From Candidatus Parcubacteria bacterium (GTDB lineage: Bacteria; Patescibacteriota; Patescibacteriia; JAACEG01): DNA of 15,034 nt. The number at the start of each line of letters is the position of its first letter. Position 1 is the stretch's first letter. Below the pieces are notes generated by a model that had not been told where the DNA came from, ran no database searches, and worked only from the letters and a program-made list of their open reading frames with translations. Shown here in pieces: positions 14,265 through 15,034 of the stretch. The translations under genes and the position numbers were made by a program. The stretch is from assembly GCA_023135505.1 (NCBI GenBank), contig JAGLTA010000058.1, positions 1-15,034 on the forward strand, given 5' to 3'.

Positions 14265-15034
14265 TCAAAAATAATTTTCAACCGCGAATTTGAATTGTTC
14301 AATAAAAAGTTGTTTAAAATAAGAGATATTATTCTGTTCATAAAATAGAATAGTCGCTTTTTTATATTCCGCCACATCTATGCTTCTATAAGAAAGAGGG
14401 CAATAATCATGGGCTAACAACAAAGCGTTTCCCATTAATCTTGCTGTTCTTTTGTTTCCATCTTCAAATGGCTGAATATATGAAATTAAAAGAATCGCTA
14501 TCATTGATTTTATTAGAGGATGAATTTTTTTTTTGTTAATAAAATTATTCATATTTTCTAATGCCTCCTTTATTTGAAACTCATTATCAAGCGGACTGTA
14601 TTTTGTTCCTATAATTCTAACTAATTGCTTGCGGATATTTCGTTTTATATTTAAATCTCCTATGACTAAGCTGTGCACATTTTCTATTTTTGAAACATTA
14701 ATATTTTTAAAAATATTTTTTTTATGCAGAATATATTCCAAGGCTTTTTTGTGGTTTAATATCATAATAGCCTCTTGCTCGGTATGTCCGCTCGCCTTGA
14801 TATTTTCTTTGATTAGTATCTCTGTATCTAATAGGGAATAAGTATTCCCTTCAATTTTTGATGATTTCCAACTTAATTCAATAGTTAATCTTTCAATTTC
14901 CTTCTTCATAATAACTGGAGAGAGATCGCTTATTCTTCGTTTATAATTATTGTTTAATTTCTCTAAATTGATAATCTCTTTTTTTGAAAAAAGATTGTCA
15001 GGCAGAATGTTGAAAATATCAAAATTAAAATTTT
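14265..15034 (-). CDS. Fic-family protein with an intact inhibitory motif and Gln in place of the catalytic His; 5' end off window
   Basis: Fic enzymes transfer AMP (or related groups) to protein hydroxyls. The motif is IQPFEDGNKRTAR; numbering from the ATG at 14907-14909, Q146 stands where HPFxxGN(G/K)R has the catalytic His (codon CAG). The rest of the nucleotide-binding loop (GNKR, R157) is kept. SSKIEGN (16-22) fits the class II inhibitory motif (S/T)xxxE(G/N), with S16 and E20, whose Glu blocks ATP. That ATG is probably internal: the frame is open from it to the window edge, adding 41 codons of plausible helical sequence (LPDNLFSKKEIINLEKL...). So the true start is outside. The C-terminal half (PLSYRSIDVAEYKKA, IEQFKFAVENYF) is well formed. 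With Gln for His, AMP transfer is doubtful; other chemistry or a regulatory role is possible. No antitoxin gene is visible. Confidence 0.88.
   Translation of the reverse strand, partial: NFNFDIFNILPDNLFSKKEIINLEKLNNNYKRRISDLSPVIMKKEIERLTIELSWKSSKIEGNTYSLLDTEILIKENIKASGHTEQEAIMILNHKKALEYILHKKNIFKNINVSKIENVHSLVIGDLNIKRNIRKQLVRIIGTKYSPLDNEFQIKEALENMNNFINKKKIHPLIKSMIAILLISYIQPFEDGNKRTARLMGNALLLAHDYCPLSYRSIDVAEYKKATILFYEQNNISYFKQLFIEQFKFAVENYF

Noticed and set aside
14265..15034. A Fic-based toxin-antitoxin pair with the 70-aa gene as antitoxin
   Set aside because: The small protein is membrane-anchored and has no inhibitory (S/T)xxxE(G/N) motif; the motif is instead inside the Fic protein itself.

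Overview
This window looks like a piece of a small, AT-rich bacterial genome, most likely a member of the Candidate Phyla Radiation (Patescibacteria, Parcubacteria-like). That is an inference from several traits: AT-rich genes with strong A/T third positions, compact operons with ATGA start/stop overlaps, weak or absent Shine-Dalgarno (SD) sites on many core genes, and a gene set of the kind common in that group. I cannot fix the lineage without a marker-gene tree.

Layout. At the left edge is the end of a thermonuclease-family (SNase) gene on the plus strand, meeting a leftward block (635-2540) of three uncharacterised envelope or secreted proteins: a membrane protein, a small secreted seven-cysteine protein and a secreted helical protein. 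A consensus promoter (2654-2681) drives a rightward three-gene operon (2713-7201) joined by ATGA overlaps: a LigB/MEMO-fold protein, methionyl-tRNA formyltransferase (fmt) with an extra N-terminal domain, and a UvrD-type helicase with a DnaQ-like 3'-5' exonuclease inserted in it. Positions 7202-7533 are non-coding and contain imperfect repeats.

Everything from 7534 to the right edge is on the minus strand. Reading in the direction of transcription (right to left): a Fic-family protein running off the window, a small membrane-anchored protein, gatB (Asp/Glu-tRNA amidotransferase subunit B), an orphan MacB/FtsX-type permease, a small charged protein of unknown function, and an 850-residue secreted protein with a transglutaminase-like domain. 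The last gene has clearly higher GC than its neighbours and may be acquired.

How the genes fit together. fmt and gatB are translation quality/initiation functions (fMet-tRNA and Gln/Asn-tRNA synthesis). The helicase-nuclease is probably for DNA repair. The rest is mostly cell-surface or secreted material whose roles I cannot name. The leaders of the 134-aa and 850-aa genes share a promoter-like block, and each carries a near-perfect SD followed by a three-codon reading frame. The best candidates for something new are the helicase/exonuclease fusion, the fmt fusion, the seven-cysteine secreted protein and those paired leaders. No tRNA, rRNA, CRISPR array or transposase gene was seen.
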